Assembly: GCA_028706295.1 (NCBI GenBank)
Contig: JAQWBQ010000007.1
Span: 1-64,000 of the forward strand
Reading direction: 5' to 3'
DNA: 64,000 nt
Origin: Bacteroidales bacterium
Lineage (GTDB): Bacteria > Bacteroidota > Bacteroidia > Bacteroidales > FEN-979
Shown: positions 63,349-64,000 of the stretch, one piece after another
Position numbering within the stretch: the first letter of the stretch is position 1
Layout: every line of letters begins with the position of its first letter
Position numbers and translations under genes: made by a program
The notes under the pieces: model-generated
Database searches by the model: none
What the model was told of the DNA's origin: nothing
What the model saw: only the letters and a program-made list of their open reading frames with translations

Positions 63349-64000
63349 ATGATGTACAACGTTGACTTGCTTAAAGAAAATTTCCGAAAGAATCCTTTCT
63401 GGTTCAGGTTTTTAAACGCGGGATGGAAAGCCACTTATCCGCTGAGAACAAAACTGAAACTTGATAAGGATGATTTGATCCGGACTGCGAAAAAAACAAC
63501 GGGATTGTCGGATTTCGGCCCCGATTTTAATGATGAACCCCTCGACCGGTTACTTTGGTCGATAAACCATGAAGCCAACCTTCATCCGGTCGGAAGGTTT
63601 ATTACACGCCAGCGCTATGTCAGTCTGCTCAGCATCAGGCTCAGGGCTGCCTATTACTTTAAAAAATATCCGCAAATCCTTGAACAGCCGCTCTATCCCG
63701 CATGGATCATTGTAGGGTTGCAACGGACCGGAACCACTAAATTGCAGCGGCTACTCGCAGCCGATCCCGATCACCGGGTTATTCCTAGCTGGGAAGTTAT
63801 CAATCCCATGCCACTCGATCTGAATTTGTACCAGGATCAATTTTTAACCCCGGTCTTTTCCGGAGCCCGGCAACACAGTCCATCCACCGTGTACCCAAAG
63901 CCCGGTGACCGCCGCATTAAAATGGCCAATTTATCAGTCAGGGCGGTACGGCTGATTTCGCCCGGTTTCTTCGCGGTTCATCCCATCGACGCCCTGCAAC
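63349..64000 (+). CDS. sulfotransferase-family protein, 3' end cut by window edge
   Basis: The frame is open from ATG 63349 (a second ATG follows directly) to the last base, 217 codons. Residues ~118-135 read AWIIVGLQRTGTTKLQRLL, the PAPS-binding loop (5'-PSB) of bacterial sulfotransferases. The flanking segments PLDRLLWSINHEANLHPVGRF and PSWEVINPMP also fit the family. It would transfer sulfate from PAPS to a hydroxyl of a small molecule or lipid. The 3'-PB motif lies beyond the window. Confidence 0.85.
   Translation, partial: MMYNVDLLKENFRKNPFWFRFLNAGWKATYPLRTKLKLDKDDLIRTAKKTTGLSDFGPDFNDEPLDRLLWSINHEANLHPVGRFITRQRYVSLLSIRLRAAYYFKKYPQILEQPLYPAWIIVGLQRTGTTKLQRLLAADPDHRVIPSWEVINPMPLDLNLYQDQFLTPVFSGARQHSPSTVYPKPGDRRIKMANLSVRAVRLISPGFFAVHPIDALQ

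Overview
The window is a continuous stretch of a Bacteroidota chromosome (probably class Bacteroidia; I cannot name the genus). The evidence is type IX secretion system (T9SS) cargo with both type A and type B C-terminal signals, a PorP/SprF-family protein, tandem LruC-domain lipoproteins, a DUF4271 gene next to hemD, and promoter elements of the Bacteroidota form TTG-N19/20-TAnnTTTG. I see no transposase, integrase, CRISPR array, rRNA or tRNA. Both ends cut genes: obgE lacks its 5' end, and a sulfotransferase gene runs off the right edge.

Layout. 0-2 kb: obgE, a PAP2 phosphatase and a small predicted outer-membrane protein. 2-10.3 kb (minus): a three-gene signalling unit (histidine kinase, NarL-type regulator, thioredoxin-fold protein whose CxxC cysteines are both serine), then panC-panD, a UPF0104 membrane protein, rfaE2, radA, a flavin-binding protein and NDH-2. 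10.4-14.1 kb (plus): an M1 aminopeptidase and an MFS transporter. 14.2-19.8 kb (minus): two paralogous LruC-domain lipoproteins, each with its own promoter. 20.2-23.5 kb (plus): mnmA, an M28 peptidase and GtrA. 23.5-30.5 kb (minus): ChaN-like protein, cdd, S41 protease, yidD, rnpA, hemD, DUF4271, RluA and panB. 30.6-40 kb: a lipoprotein, dnaK, two T9SS type A cargo proteins and two unrecognised genes. 40.2-49.8 kb (plus): a giant PKD-repeat protein with a type B signal, followed 18 bp later by a PorP/SprF partner. 49.8-59.5 kb: icd and a 1529-residue fusion protein on the minus strand, divergent from acn-gltA. 59.5-64 kb: another T9SS cargo gene, then an SDR / DUF1214 / sulfotransferase cluster.

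How the genes relate. Citrate synthase, aconitase and isocitrate dehydrogenase form the citrate-to-2-oxoglutarate arm. The large fusion gene sits inside this group. It combines an acyl-CoA-synthetase-like module, a helical region, a degenerate kinase-like fold and a C-terminal GNAT domain, and it is the least explained object in the window. Pantothenate synthesis is split between panCD and panB. The PKD giant and its PorP/SprF neighbour look like a type B cargo and outer-membrane partner pair. Its core is a 266-codon, three-domain unit repeated three times in tandem.

Several start codons were moved inward because a TAnnTTTG element or a terminator T-run occupies the longer start: the kinase, both LruC genes, the 548-codon ORF at 38 kb and the small lipoprotein at 40 kb. 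The PKD giant's start was moved only because an ATG gives a cleaner signal peptide. All functional calls come from reading motifs and context; no database search was run.
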